From: DATDAH01 sp963845425 | Lineage (GTDB): Bacteria; Actinomycetota; Acidimicrobiia; Acidimicrobiales; DATDAH01 | Assembly (NCBI GenBank): GCA_963845425.1 | Contig: CAWJSC010000002.1 | Location: 248,001 to 312,000, forward strand | DNA: 64,000 bases | Direction: 5' to 3' | Made by a program: the position numbers and the translations under genes | Notes under the pieces: generated by a model | Told to the model about the DNA's origin: nothing | Databases searched by the model: none | Seen by the model: only the letters and a program-made list of their open reading frames with translations | In this document: positions 34,545-43,107 of the stretch, in pieces | Position numbering within the stretch: position 1 is the stretch's first letter | Layout: every line of letters begins with the position of its first letter

Positions 34545-36356
34545 GTGCTCCGAACCCGTTCCCCTCGTTTCCTCACCCTGGCCAGTGCCCTGGCCCTGGC
34601 CGTCGTCGCCCCCGTCCTCGGGGTGCCCGCGGCCGCGGAGGAGGACCACGCCCACGAGGAGGCGGGCGAGCCCGGCCCCTCCGGTGTCCCGTTCACCAGC
34701 AGCCCCGAAGCCGGGCGCACCGGCACGACCGTCGAGGTGGCCGGCGAGGGCTGCTTCCTGGTGGGCTCCGACGAACCGGGTGAGGGCGTGGTCGTCCGCC
34801 TGAAGAGCCGCGGCGAGGTGTTCGCCTACGCCACGGTGCCGGTCGCCGCCGACGGCACCTGGTCGGGCGAGTTGCCCGTCCCCGCCGGCACACCGGCCCG
34901 CACGCACCACCTCGAGGCCCGCTGCGTGTACCCACTCCTGGCCGACCAGGTCACCTACGCCCGGCGGGCCTTCACGGTCACCGGCGAGGGGACCGGCGCT
35001 GAGGCCAACCCGGCCACCCCCCGGTTCAACGGGGGCATCGAGACCTACGGCGAGTACGACGGTCAGTCGACCTGCAGCCCGGACACGAAGCCGGGGATGG
35101 CGGCGTTCATCCGCCTCGTCCATCGCCACTACGGCGGGGGCAGCCTCGGGGTCGGACGGGGATGCGGCTCAGGGGGCCAGAGCGAGCACAAGGAGGGCCG
35201 GGCCTGGGACTGGGCCATGAACGCCGGCAGCGCCGGGGACCGCAGCCGGGTGCAGGCGCTGTTCAACTGGCTGTTCGCCACCGACGCCCGGTGCCGGAGC
35301 TACGCCAACGCCCGCCGTATCGGGATGATGTACATCATCTGGAACCGGCGGATGTTCCGCATGTACGACGTCGACCGCGGGTGGGCCCCGTACTCGGGGC
35401 CCAGCCCCCACACCGACCACGTGCACTTCAGCATGACCCGGGCGGGCGGCGCCGGGCGGGTCAGCTACTGGAACCCGACCTTCCGGGCTCCCGCCGGCTG
35501 GACCCCTGAGCACCGCCGGATCCGCGACGTCACCCTGGGTCGCGAATGGTCGACCGTCCGACCCCTCACCGGCGACTTCGACGGCGACGAGCGCGACGAC
35601 CTCCTCTGGTATGACCCGGCGACGGGCGAGGGCTTCGTCGGCTACAGCCGGGCCGACGGTCGCTTCACGGTCCGTCCCCTGACCGCCGCCACCGGGCTCA
35701 CCCCCCTCGTCGGGGACTTCAACGGCGACTGCCGGGCGGACATCTGGTTCGACGGGCCCGGCAGCCAGCGCGACCGCCAGTGGCAGGGGCGCCGCGACCG
35801 CACGTTCCGCAAGGTCGCCGGCAACCAGCCCGGCGACTACGAGCACCGGGTCGTGGGCGACTTCGACGGCGACCGGGTGAGCGACATCCTCTGGTATGGC
35901 CCCGGCGCCGCCCCGGACCTGCTGTGGCGGGGCAGCCGTTATGGCTTCGTGGCCCGCCCGCTGTCTATGGGGGGCGACTACGAGCCCTTCACCGGCGACT
36001 TCGACGGCGACCACCGCGACGACGTGTTCTGGTACGGGCCCGGCGAGGCGCCGGACCGCCTCTGGTTCGGCCGGGCCGTGGGCTTCACCGCCCGCGACGT
36101 CGGCTTCCCCCTCAGAGCCGATCCGGTCGTGGGCGACTTCAACGGCGACGACCGCAGCGACATCGTGTGGTTCCGGTCCGGCCAGGCCGGCCACCGGGTC
36201 TGGACGGGCAAGGCCTCGCGGGAGTTCCGTGGGTACGCGGTCGCCCTGGACCGGCCGTACACCCTGCCGGCCGCCGGGGACTTCGACGGCGACCTCCAAG
36301 ACGACATCTTCTGGCACGCCAGCCCCACCGACGGCAACCGCGTCTGGAACTACTGA
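34545..36356 (+). CDS. secreted M15-like peptidase domain with six FG-GAP repeats
   Basis: 603 residues. An N-terminal signal peptide (RSPRFLTLASALALAVVAPV, ending VPAAAEE) is followed by an Ig-like region with two Cys (about 40-145). Residues about 160-310 form the actinobacterial M15/VanY-like domain: SEHKEGRAWDW supplies His and Asp ligands and SPHTDHVHFSMT supplies the last His; MYIIWNRRMFRMYDVDRGW lies between. From about 325 to the end come six FG-GAP/VCBS-type repeats, each containing GDF(D/N)GDxxxDxxW, the calcium-binding consensus. It probably cuts or binds the cell wall while the repeats form a propeller-like blade set. GTG start, no clear ribosome site, divergent from the ABC exporter. 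Confidence 0.86.
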   Translation: MLRTRSPRFLTLASALALAVVAPVLGVPAAAEEDHAHEEAGEPGPSGVPFTSSPEAGRTGTTVEVAGEGCFLVGSDEPGEGVVVRLKSRGEVFAYATVPVAADGTWSGELPVPAGTPARTHHLEARCVYPLLADQVTYARRAFTVTGEGTGAEANPATPRFNGGIETYGEYDGQSTCSPDTKPGMAAFIRLVHRHYGGGSLGVGRGCGSGGQSEHKEGRAWDWAMNAGSAGDRSRVQALFNWLFATDARCRSYANARRIGMMYIIWNRRMFRMYDVDRGWAPYSGPSPHTDHVHFSMTRAGGAGRVSYWNPTFRAPAGWTPEHRRIRDVTLGREWSTVRPLTGDFDGDERDDLLWYDPATGEGFVGYSRADGRFTVRPLTAATGLTPLVGDFNGDCRADIWFDGPGSQRDRQWQGRRDRTFRKVAGNQPGDYEHRVVGDFDGDRVSDILWYGPGAAPDLLWRGSRYGFVARPLSMGGDYEPFTGDFDGDHRDDVFWYGPGEAPDRLWFGRAVGFTARDVGFPLRADPVVGDFNGDDRSDIVWFRSGQAGHRVWTGKASREFRGYAVALDRPYTLPAAGDFDGDLQDDIFWHASPTDGNRVWNY

Positions 36357-36411
36357 GCCGACCGGGTACGGCGCAGGGCACGGCGAATCACACAGGTGTA
36401 AGTTCTCGCCC

Positions 36412-37041
36412 ATGGGGATGCTCCGGTTCTCGTTCGGGACGATGGGATCGGGGAAGAGCACCCTGGCCCTCCAGATCCACCACAACCTGTCCTCCCGGGA
36501 TCTGCGGGGCCTGCTGTGCACCCAGCTGGACCGGGACGGCGCCCAGGTGACCTCCGGGCTCGGCGTGTCGGCCCAGGCCGTGGACGTCGGGGCCAAGCTC
36601 GACTTCGAGGACCTCTGCCGCAGCTTCGCCGCCCAGCACGGCGGCCTCGACTACCTGGTCTGTGACGAGGCCCAGTTCTACACACCGGACCAGGTCGAGC
36701 AGCTGGCCCGGGTGGTCGACGCCCTGGACGTCGACGTGCACGCCCTCGGCCTGCTGACCGACTTCCGGGGCCGCCTGTTCGCCGGATCGGCCCGCCTGCT
36801 GGAGCTGGCCGACGAGCGGGTCGAGGTCCAGGTCGAGGCCCGCTGCTGGTGCGGCTCCCGGGCCACCCAGAACGCCCGTCTGGTCGACGGCCGGCAGGTC
36901 TACGACGGCGACGTGGTGGTGGTCGGCGACACCGACCAGGAGGCCGAGGTCAGCTACGAACTGCTGTGCCGCCGCCATTGGATGGCCGGCGAGACCGGTC
37001 GCGTGGCCCCCACCATGGCCGCCCTCACCGACTCCGCCTGA
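36412..37041 (+). CDS. tdk: thymidine kinase
   Basis: 209 residues of type II thymidine kinase. The P-loop is FGTMGSGKST (residues 8-17), Walker B/catalytic base DEAQFY (85-90), the lasso region LTDFRGRLFAGSARLLELAD, and the Cys-rich zinc lobe with ARCWCGSRATQNARLVDG. The final CRRHW has one Cys where many members have a CxxC pair, so the zinc site may be partial. It phosphorylates thymidine with ATP for dTMP salvage. ATG 36412 puts the P-loop at the family position. It is convergent with the MMPL gene; the frame upstream to 35896 is a shadow of the peptidase gene. Confidence 0.92.
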   Translation: MGMLRFSFGTMGSGKSTLALQIHHNLSSRDLRGLLCTQLDRDGAQVTSGLGVSAQAVDVGAKLDFEDLCRSFAAQHGGLDYLVCDEAQFYTPDQVEQLARVVDALDVDVHALGLLTDFRGRLFAGSARLLELADERVEVQVEARCWCGSRATQNARLVDGRQVYDGDVVVVGDTDQEAEVSYELLCRRHWMAGETGRVAPTMAALTDSA

Positions 37042-37058
37042 TCACCCGCCGCTGATCA
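37039..37058. terminator. short hairpin shared by convergent stop codons
   Basis: Two TGATCA hexamers at 37039-37044 and 37053-37058 are mutually complementary and enclose an 8-base loop. The first contains the tdk stop and the second the MMPL stop on the other strand. It is weak as a terminator. Confidence 0.3.
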
Positions 37059-39404
37059 CACCTCGACCAGCTGCCGATCCGGGGTCGCGTCGGGATGGTC
37101 ATCGTCAGCTTCGGGGTGGGCCGCCAGCTCGGCGTGGCCCTCGACGTCGATGTTGGGCAGGAGCCGATCCAGCCACTTCGGCAGCCACCAGTTCTTGTCG
37201 CCCAGGAGCTCCATCGTGGCGGGCACCAGCAACATCCGGACGATGGTGGCGTCGAGGAAGATCGCCGTCGCCAGCCCCGTACCCATCAGCTTGAAGGTCC
37301 GGTCGGACTCCAGCAGGAAGCTGCCGAAGACGACCACCATGATCGCCGCCGCAGCGGTGATGACTTTTGCTGTGGCCGCCAGGCCGTCGGCGACCGAGGT
37401 GCGGCTGTCGCCGGTGCGGTGCCACTCCTCGCGCACGCGGGACAGCAGGAACACCTCGTAGTCCATCGACAGGCCGAACACGATGGCGAAGAGCATCATC
37501 GGCATCCACGGCTCGACCGGCGCCGGGGCCACCCCGGTCACGTCACCGCCCCAGCCCCACTGGAACAGGGCGACCATGACCCCGTACGCCGCCCCGATCG
37601 ACAACAGGTTCATGATCACCGCCTTCAGCGGGACCAGCAACGAGCGGAACACGACCATCAGGAGCAGGAAGGACAGGATCAGGACCGCACCGAAGAACCA
37701 CGGCAGGCGGGACTGGAGGAAGTCGGCGAAGTCGACGTTGATCGGGGTGGAGCCGGTGACCAGCACATCGGTGCCGGTCGTCTCCTCCGCCGACGGCAGG
37801 ACGTCGTCCCGCAACCGGTTGACCAGCTCGGTCGTGGCTTCCTCCTGGGGTCCCGTCGTGGGCACCACGTTCCAGAGCACCGCCGTCGGACTCGCCGGGT
37901 CGTTGGGCACGGGTGCGGACACGAAGGCGATGCCCGGGTCCGCAGCGACGGCCTCATTGACCACGCTGAGCGAGGAGATGTCGCTGCCCTCGGTGACCTC
38001 GGCCACGAGCAGGAACGGCCCGTTGAAGCCCTTGCCGAAGCCGTCGACCAGCAGGTCGTAGGCCTGTCGGGTCGTGGTGTCCGCAGGGAAGTTGCTCTCG
38101 TCGGAGAAGCCAAGGCGCAGGCCGAGCACGGGCAGGGCCAGCACGAGCAGGATCGCCGTGCCCACCAGGGCCCCGGTCCAAGGCCGGTGCTGGACGACGC
38201 GGCTCCAGCGATAGGCCAGCGTCTCGCGCCGGGGCTTCGGCGGTCGATGCGGCACCTCGGCCTTCAGGAACGGCAGCCAGAGGCCCAGCAGCAGCACGCC
38301 GACGGCAATGGGGAACCCGGCCATCAGCGGCGCGATGCCGAGCCCGGCGCCGACGAGGCCGACGGCGATGAAGCCGGCGGCGATGAGGCCCCGCCGCCGC
38401 GTCAGCTCGATGCGCTCGCCGGCGAAGCCGATGAGGGCAGGGAGCAGGGTCAGCGACGCCACCACGGTCAGCGCCACGGTGACCGACGCGCTCACGGCCA
38501 GCCCCCGCACGAAGGGCACGCCCATGAGGAGCATGCCCAAGAGGGAGATGACCACGGTCATCCCGGCGAACAGCACCGAGCGCCCTGCGGTGTCCATCGC
38601 GATGCTGATCGATTCCCGCACGTCATGGCCCGCGTGGAGCTGCTCCCGGTGGCGGGTGATGATCAACAGCGCGTAGTCGATGCCCACACCGAGGCCGATC
38701 ATCACGCCGATGAACGGCGCGAACTCAGGGATGGTGATGACGTTGCTCAGCAGCGTCGTCACCGCCGAGCCCAGGCCGATGCCGAAGAGGGCGACGCCGA
38801 TCGGCAGGCCCATGGCCAGCACGGAGCCGAACGCGGCGATCAGGATCACGATGGCGAAGGCGAGGCCCAGCAGCTCGGCGGTGGGCTCCTCGAAGTCGGC
38901 GAAGATGAAACCGCCGAGTTCGATCTGCAGGCCGTCGATGTCGGGCGACTCCTCGAGGATGATGTCCCGGATCTCCGCGGCGCGGGTGAAGTCGCTCTCC
39001 TCGGGGAGCTCCACGTTCGCGTAGGCGATGAGCCCCGCCTCCGGTCCCTGGGAGGCAACGAGCTGCTCACCGCCCTCGGTGTACGGGCTGTCGACCTTGG
39101 TCACGTCATCGAGGGCGGCGACCCGGTCGAAGAGCTCCTGCATCTGCGCCTGGACCTCGGGGTCGTCGACGCCCTGCTCGGCCCGGAAGACGATCGTGCC
39201 CGTGTAGCCGGTGCCCTGGCCGCCGAACTGCTCGTCGAGCAGGTCGAAGCCGTCCCGGGACTCCACGGCGGGCAGGTCGAGGTCGTCCCGGAACGCGCTC
39301 CCGACACCGCCGGCGACACCGTTCACGAAGAACAGGACGACGACCCAGCCGATCAGGACCAGCTTGCGGTGGTCATGGCACCAGGGACCGAGACGGGCGA
39401 ACAC
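37056..39404 (-). CDS. MMPL-family transporter
   Basis: 782 residues, two repeats of one helix, an extracytoplasmic loop and a five-helix bundle. Both halves have the charged helix-4 motif: GVGIDYALLIITRHREQL and GLSMDYEVFLLSRVREEW, with the Asp-Tyr pair typical of MmpL proton relays. The N-terminus FARLGPWCHDHRKLVLIGWV is standard for the family. The cytoplasmic C-terminus of about 45 residues is acidic and ends after a His/Asp-rich stretch. These proteins export lipids or hydrophobic compounds. It lies between tdk (convergent) and a divergent two-component system that might control it. Confidence 0.9.
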   Translation of the reverse strand: MFARLGPWCHDHRKLVLIGWVVVLFFVNGVAGGVGSAFRDDLDLPAVESRDGFDLLDEQFGGQGTGYTGTIVFRAEQGVDDPEVQAQMQELFDRVAALDDVTKVDSPYTEGGEQLVASQGPEAGLIAYANVELPEESDFTRAAEIRDIILEESPDIDGLQIELGGFIFADFEEPTAELLGLAFAIVILIAAFGSVLAMGLPIGVALFGIGLGSAVTTLLSNVITIPEFAPFIGVMIGLGVGIDYALLIITRHREQLHAGHDVRESISIAMDTAGRSVLFAGMTVVISLLGMLLMGVPFVRGLAVSASVTVALTVVASLTLLPALIGFAGERIELTRRRGLIAAGFIAVGLVGAGLGIAPLMAGFPIAVGVLLLGLWLPFLKAEVPHRPPKPRRETLAYRWSRVVQHRPWTGALVGTAILLVLALPVLGLRLGFSDESNFPADTTTRQAYDLLVDGFGKGFNGPFLLVAEVTEGSDISSLSVVNEAVAADPGIAFVSAPVPNDPASPTAVLWNVVPTTGPQEEATTELVNRLRDDVLPSAEETTGTDVLVTGSTPINVDFADFLQSRLPWFFGAVLILSFLLLMVVFRSLLVPLKAVIMNLLSIGAAYGVMVALFQWGWGGDVTGVAPAPVEPWMPMMLFAIVFGLSMDYEVFLLSRVREEWHRTGDSRTSVADGLAATAKVITAAAAIMVVVFGSFLLESDRTFKLMGTGLATAIFLDATIVRMLLVPATMELLGDKNWWLPKWLDRLLPNIDVEGHAELAAHPEADDDHPDATPDRQLVEV

Positions 39405-39540
39405 GACGAGGACCTCCGAGGCGGGCGGGGGACGACAGCACTTCCTACCCGCTCCGACCCGCGACGAGACGGGAAATCATCGGTCCGGCGGGATCTCCGG
39501 GCGTCACCCTGCTCCGGCCCGGGTCGTAGCGTGGCCCGTG

Positions 39541-40218
39541 ATGCGGATCCTGGTGGTCGAGGACGAGGCCCCCATGGCCGCCTCCATCCAGCGGGGCCTG
39601 ATGGCCGAGGGCTTCGCCGTGGACATCGCGCCCGACGGGGACGAGGGGCTCTGGATGGCACGCCAGCTCCCCTATGACCTGATCGTGCTGGACGTGATGC
39701 TGCCGGGCACCAACGGCTACGTGCTGTGCCGGACACTGCGGGAGGAGGGTGACCGGGTCCCGATCCTGATGCTCACCGCCAAGCGGGGCGACCTCGACGA
39801 GGCCGAGGGCCTCGAGACCGGCGCCGACGACTACCTGACCAAGCCCTTCTCGTTCGTCGTGCTCGTCGCCCGGGTGCGGGCGCTGCTGCGCCGGGCCCAG
39901 GGCGAACGGCCGCCCCACTTCCAGGCCGGGGACCTCGTCCTCGACGCCGCCGACCGGACCGTGCGCCGGGGCGAGGTCGCCATCGACCTGCGCAACCGCG
40001 AGTTCGCCGTCCTCGAGTACCTCCTGCGCCGGGCGGGTGACGTGGTGTCGAAGGCCGAGATCGTCGAGCACGTCTGGGACCTGAACTTCGACGGAGACCT
40101 GAACATCGTCGAGGTCTACGTCAGCTCGTTGCGCAAGAAGATCGACGTCCCCTTCGACCGCCACGCCCTCGAGACCGTTCGCGGTGTCGGCTACCGGTTG
40201 CGAGCCGACGGCGGATGA
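39541..40218 (+). CDS. OmpR/PhoB-type response regulator
   Basis: 225 residues. The receiver is complete: acidic pair in VVEDEAP (residues 7-9), phospho-acceptor Asp51 in IVLDVMLPG, Thr in MLTAKRGD and Lys in DDYLTKPFSF. A winged helix follows (about residues 125-225) with LRNREFAVLEYLLRRAGDVV, VEVYVSSLRKKI and RGVGYRLRADGG. ATG 39541 is directly preceded by an in-frame GTG. It overlaps the kinase gene by ATGA and is divergent from the MMPL transporter. Direct repeats CCTGAAG at 43020-43036, spaced as OmpR-type sites, are a possible target. Confidence 0.93.
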   Translation: MRILVVEDEAPMAASIQRGLMAEGFAVDIAPDGDEGLWMARQLPYDLIVLDVMLPGTNGYVLCRTLREEGDRVPILMLTAKRGDLDEAEGLETGADDYLTKPFSFVVLVARVRALLRRAQGERPPHFQAGDLVLDAADRTVRRGEVAIDLRNREFAVLEYLLRRAGDVVSKAEIVEHVWDLNFDGDLNIVEVYVSSLRKKIDVPFDRHALETVRGVGYRLRADGG

Positions 40219-41588
40219 GCGGTGTCCGCTGGCGCTCGGTCCGCCTGCGCATGGTGCTGGCCGCCGTGGTCGTCCTCGGCGTCCTGCTGGTGGCCGCCGC
40301 CATCGGCTTCGAACAACTGCTGCGCAGCCGGCTGATCGACAACCTGGATTCTTCGCTCCAGTCCCAGACTGCTGACCGGGCCGCGCTGCTCGACCGCGGC
40401 GCCACCCCCGAGGCGCTCACGACGGGGGCCGGCGAGGAGGACGTCATCGCCGTCCTCACCCCGTCCGGGGCGGTCCTGGCCAGCACCGGTGTGGCCGATC
40501 CCGCACCGCTGGCCACGCTGGTTCCGGGCACCGTGGTCGGCCTCGACGTGGCCCTGACCGAAGACGGCCACGAGGAAGGCGAGGAGAACGAGACCCACCG
40601 GTTGCGCGTCGCCACCGAGGCCAGCGCCGACGCCCGCCGAGTGGTGGTGGGGCGGGCCACCGAATCCATCGACGACGACCTGACGGCCGCCCGCAACCTC
40701 CTGCTCCTCGGCGTGCCGATCGTGTTGGCCCTGGCCGCCGTGCTGGTCTGGGTCGTGGTGGGTCGGGCGCTCCGGCCGGTCGACCGGCTCCGCGAGGACG
40801 TGGACGCCATCGTGGCGACCGGCGCCGGCCAGCGCGTGGGACCGCCGGGGACAGCCGACGAGATCGACCGGCTGGCCTCGACCATGAACGACATGCTGGG
40901 GCGCCTCGACGACCAGGCCGAGTCCCGCCGGCGTTTCGTCTCCGACGCGTCCCACGAGCTGAAGAGCCCGGTGGCCAACGTCCGGGCCCTCGTCGAGAGC
41001 GTGGGCGACAACCTGGCCCCCGAGCAATGGGCCGACCTGCGCACGGCGCTGGTGGGCGAGAGCAGCCGGCTCCAGTTGCTCGTCGACGACCTGCTGTTCC
41101 TGGCCCGTGGGGACGAGGGCCGTCTCGAGCCGGCCCGGGCCGTGGTCCACCTCGACGACGTCGTGTTCGACGAGGCCGAGCGCCTCGTCCCCCTCACGTC
41201 GGTGACCGTCGACGCTTCGGCGGTGACCCCCGTCGACGTGGTCGGCGATCGGGCCCAGTTGGCCCGGCTGGTGCGCAACCTCGTCGAGAACGCGGCCCGC
41301 CACGCCACCACCCGCGTCCGCCTCGACCTCCATGCCGAGGATGGGCGGGCCCGCCTGATCGTGGGCGACGACGGCCCCGGGGTCCCCGAGGACGAGCAGG
41401 CCCGGGTCTTCGAGCGCTTCGCCCGCGTCGAGACGGGCCGGGCCCGCGCGGCGGGCGGCACGGGCCTCGGGCTGGCCATCGTGGCCCAGATCGCCCACGA
41501 CCACGGCGGCGGGGTGCAGGTCGGCACCGCGGAGGACGGCGGCGCGGCGTTCATCGTGGGCCTGCCGGCCGTGGGCGAGGGCGACTGA
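40215..41588 (+). CDS. sensor histidine kinase
   Basis: 457 residues. A first helix (VLAAVVVLGVLLVAAAIGF, about 14-32), an extracytoplasmic sensor of about 125 residues with an acidic stretch (EDGHEEGEENETH), a second helix (about 162-183), HAMP to about 235, and the dimerisation helix with phospho-acceptor His247 in SDASHELKSPVANV. The ATPase domain has RNLVENAARHATT (N box), GDDGPGVPEDEQ (G1) and GGTGLGLAIV (G2). It is translationally coupled to its response regulator. The acidic sensor might bind metal ions, which would fit the ferric-reductase-like operon next door; this is inference. Confidence 0.93.
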   Translation: MSGVRWRSVRLRMVLAAVVVLGVLLVAAAIGFEQLLRSRLIDNLDSSLQSQTADRAALLDRGATPEALTTGAGEEDVIAVLTPSGAVLASTGVADPAPLATLVPGTVVGLDVALTEDGHEEGEENETHRLRVATEASADARRVVVGRATESIDDDLTAARNLLLLGVPIVLALAAVLVWVVVGRALRPVDRLREDVDAIVATGAGQRVGPPGTADEIDRLASTMNDMLGRLDDQAESRRRFVSDASHELKSPVANVRALVESVGDNLAPEQWADLRTALVGESSRLQLLVDDLLFLARGDEGRLEPARAVVHLDDVVFDEAERLVPLTSVTVDASAVTPVDVVGDRAQLARLVRNLVENAARHATTRVRLDLHAEDGRARLIVGDDGPGVPEDEQARVFERFARVETGRARAAGGTGLGLAIVAQIAHDHGGGVQVGTAEDGGAAFIVGLPAVGEGD

Positions 41589-41597
41589 CCGCCGCGC

Positions 41598-42164
41598 TCA
41601 GAACGAGGTCGGCGCCGGGGAGGTGAACACACCCCGGAACTTCCGGGCGGTCACGATCCGGTAGAGGGTCAGGCCCGCGACCAGGACGATCAGGCTGACC
41701 ATCGTGGCCACATAGACCGGGTTGCCGGCGTCGGTGCCGGCGGTGGCCCCGTGGAGCACCCCGGTCCAGAAGAGGACGTAGGCCGTGAGGTGGATCCGCT
41801 TCCACCACAGGCGCGGGATCCGGTTCATGACGAGCGAGCTCAGCTCCACGGCCAGGAGCAGGTAGAAGGCCACGATCCCCCACGCCACCGCTCCGGTCTT
41901 CCACTCCGAGGCGAACGGGACGAGCAGGTCGGCCACCCCGAAGTGGACGTACGTGTCCGCCACCAGACCGGCCAGGTGGATCCCGGTGAAGATCACCGCG
42001 GCGCCGCCCAGGAAGCGGTGCAGGTCCAGCAGCCAGGCGCCCGACGGCCGTCCCTGCAACACGCGGGTGGACAGCAGCAGGCCCCAGATCACCGAACCGG
42101 CCGTCAGGGCGAGGGCGACGATGCCCCCGGCCCGGGCCGTGTACCACCAGAGCTGGGGGTCCAC
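41598..42164 (-). CDS. ferric-reductase-like transmembrane haem protein
   Basis: 188 residues with six membrane helices. It begins DPQLWWYTARAGGIVALALT and has LDLHRFLGGAAVIFTGIHLAG, with paired His on one helix, and IHLTAYVLFWTGVLHGATAG, with paired His on another; these could hold two b-haems as in ferric-reductase-like (YedZ/FRD type) domains. No FAD/NAD domain is attached, so an electron donor is needed. GTG 42162-42164 is five bases after the stop of the Pro-rich gene. It is the last gene of a three-gene unit. Likely role: electron transfer across the membrane. Confidence 0.8.
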   Translation of the reverse strand: MDPQLWWYTARAGGIVALALTAGSVIWGLLLSTRVLQGRPSGAWLLDLHRFLGGAAVIFTGIHLAGLVADTYVHFGVADLLVPFASEWKTGAVAWGIVAFYLLLAVELSSLVMNRIPRLWWKRIHLTAYVLFWTGVLHGATAGTDAGNPVYVATMVSLIVLVAGLTLYRIVTARKFRGVFTSPAPTSF

Positions 42165-42168
42165 CGGG

Positions 42169-42678
42169 TCAGCTCCCCCCGCTGTTGGTGGAGGGTGCGG
42201 GCAGCGGCGGCAACGGGGCGGGGGCCGAGGGCGTGACCGAGGAGCCCGAGCCCGACGAGGAGGGGTCGGGGACCACGACCACCGGGGGGTTGGCCGAGGG
42301 CTGCGCCGTGGCCGGCTGACGGGTGTCCCACGCCAGCCCCGCGATGAGCCCGAGAGCGGTCGCGGCGCTGAGGACACCGACCACGAGGCGGGAGCCCTCG
42401 GCCGGGTGCTTGCGCCGGACGGCGGGGGGCGCAGGCGCAGCGGCGCGGACTGGCCGCACCACCGTGGAGCCCGGAGGCGGGGGCAGCACCCTCGACACCG
42501 GCGGCGCGGTCGGGGCCGGGGCCGAGATCCTCGGCCCCGGGCGCGCCGCCCGCGGTGGGGGCGGCGGGAAGCCCGACCGCGGGGAGTCCACCGCTGGGGG
42601 GGTGGGCCGGGCCACCCGGCCGCGGGCGGCCAAGCGGGCCAGGCGGGCGTCGACGTCAGGGTTCCGGGGCTCGGCCAT
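42169..42678 (-). CDS. proline-rich protein with one membrane helix
   Basis: 169 residues. A charged start (AEPRNPDVDARLARLAARGR) is followed by a Pro/Ala-rich cytoplasmic stretch to about residue 90, a single helix (LVVGVLSAATALGLIAGLAW) and a Pro/Ser/Gly-rich outer tail with no Cys or His cluster. No domain is recognised. ATG 42676-42678 shares one base with the stop of the upstream gene (TGATG), and the next start is five bases downstream, so it is co-translated with a short acidic-tailed peptide and the ferric-reductase-like protein. It may act as a scaffold; that is a guess. Confidence 0.7.
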   Translation of the reverse strand: MAEPRNPDVDARLARLAARGRVARPTPPAVDSPRSGFPPPPPRAARPGPRISAPAPTAPPVSRVLPPPPGSTVVRPVRAAAPAPPAVRRKHPAEGSRLVVGVLSAATALGLIAGLAWDTRQPATAQPSANPPVVVVPDPSSSGSGSSVTPSAPAPLPPLPAPSTNSGGS

Positions 42679-42947
42679 CAGTCCTCGTCCTCCTCGTGAT
42701 CGTCGTCGTCGGCGGTGCGGACGACCGGGGTGGACGTCCGGCTGGTCGCCGACGCGGTGGAGGCCGCCGTATCGGCGCCGGGGGCGGCGACCGGGTTGCC
42801 CAGTTGGTCGACGTACTGGACCGCGGCGGGGGAGGCGACCGAGGCACCGTGGTCGATCGTGACGGCGGCGGCGCTGAGGCCGGCGATCACGGTCAGGCCC
42901 AGAGCGGCGAAGGCGGTGAGGGCGGTGGATGCGGTGGATCGGCGCAC
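42678..42947 (-). CDS. short exported peptide with acidic C-terminal tail
   Basis: 89 residues. The N-terminus RRSTASTALTAFAALGLTVI plus AGLSAAAVTI is a signal peptide or anchor. The middle is Ala/Thr/Ser-rich with a QYVDQLGNPV stretch, and the end is DDDDHEEDED, ten residues that are nine acids and one His. The tail could bind cations. GTG 42945-42947 is preceded by AGGAGCAACC, a good ribosome site. It is first in the three-gene unit with the Pro-rich and ferric-reductase-like proteins. It belongs to no family I recognise. Confidence 0.68.
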   Translation of the reverse strand: MRRSTASTALTAFAALGLTVIAGLSAAAVTIDHGASVASPAAVQYVDQLGNPVAAPGADTAASTASATSRTSTPVVRTADDDDHEEDED

Positions 42948-43016
42948 GGTTGCTCCTTGATCTCGAAGGGTCGGTCCTGAGGACCTGCACCGAGCATGCG
43001 CCTCGGAACCTGTGAC

Positions 43017-43050
43017 GTTCCTGAAGTCGCCTGAAGCCGGCTTCAGGAAC
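43017..43050. promoter_or_regulatory. nested CCTGAAG repeats: candidate operator
   Basis: A perfect 18-bp palindrome CCTGAAGCCGGCTTCAGG spans 43030-43047. Around it, GTTCCTGAA (43017-43025) and TTCAGGAAC (43042-43050) form a longer inverted repeat. CCTGAAG occurs twice in direct order ten bases apart (43020 and 43030), the spacing OmpR-type regulators favour. It lies 70 bp upstream of the short-peptide start and 58 bp upstream of the hydrolase ATG, so it could control both divergent units. A further inverted repeat GGTCC-TGA-GGACC sits at 42973-42985. Confidence 0.6.
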
Positions 43051-43107
43051 GACGTGACGGGGGGCACGCGGCGAGGCATCGCGGCCCCGGATGGGGATAC
43101 TTCCCCC

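Noticed and set aside
37095..39677. 860-codon plus-strand frame opposite the second MMPL gene
   Set aside because: Composition is His/Gln/Arg/Asp repeats, typical of an antisense GC-rich frame; only its neighbour frame from 39541 is a real gene.
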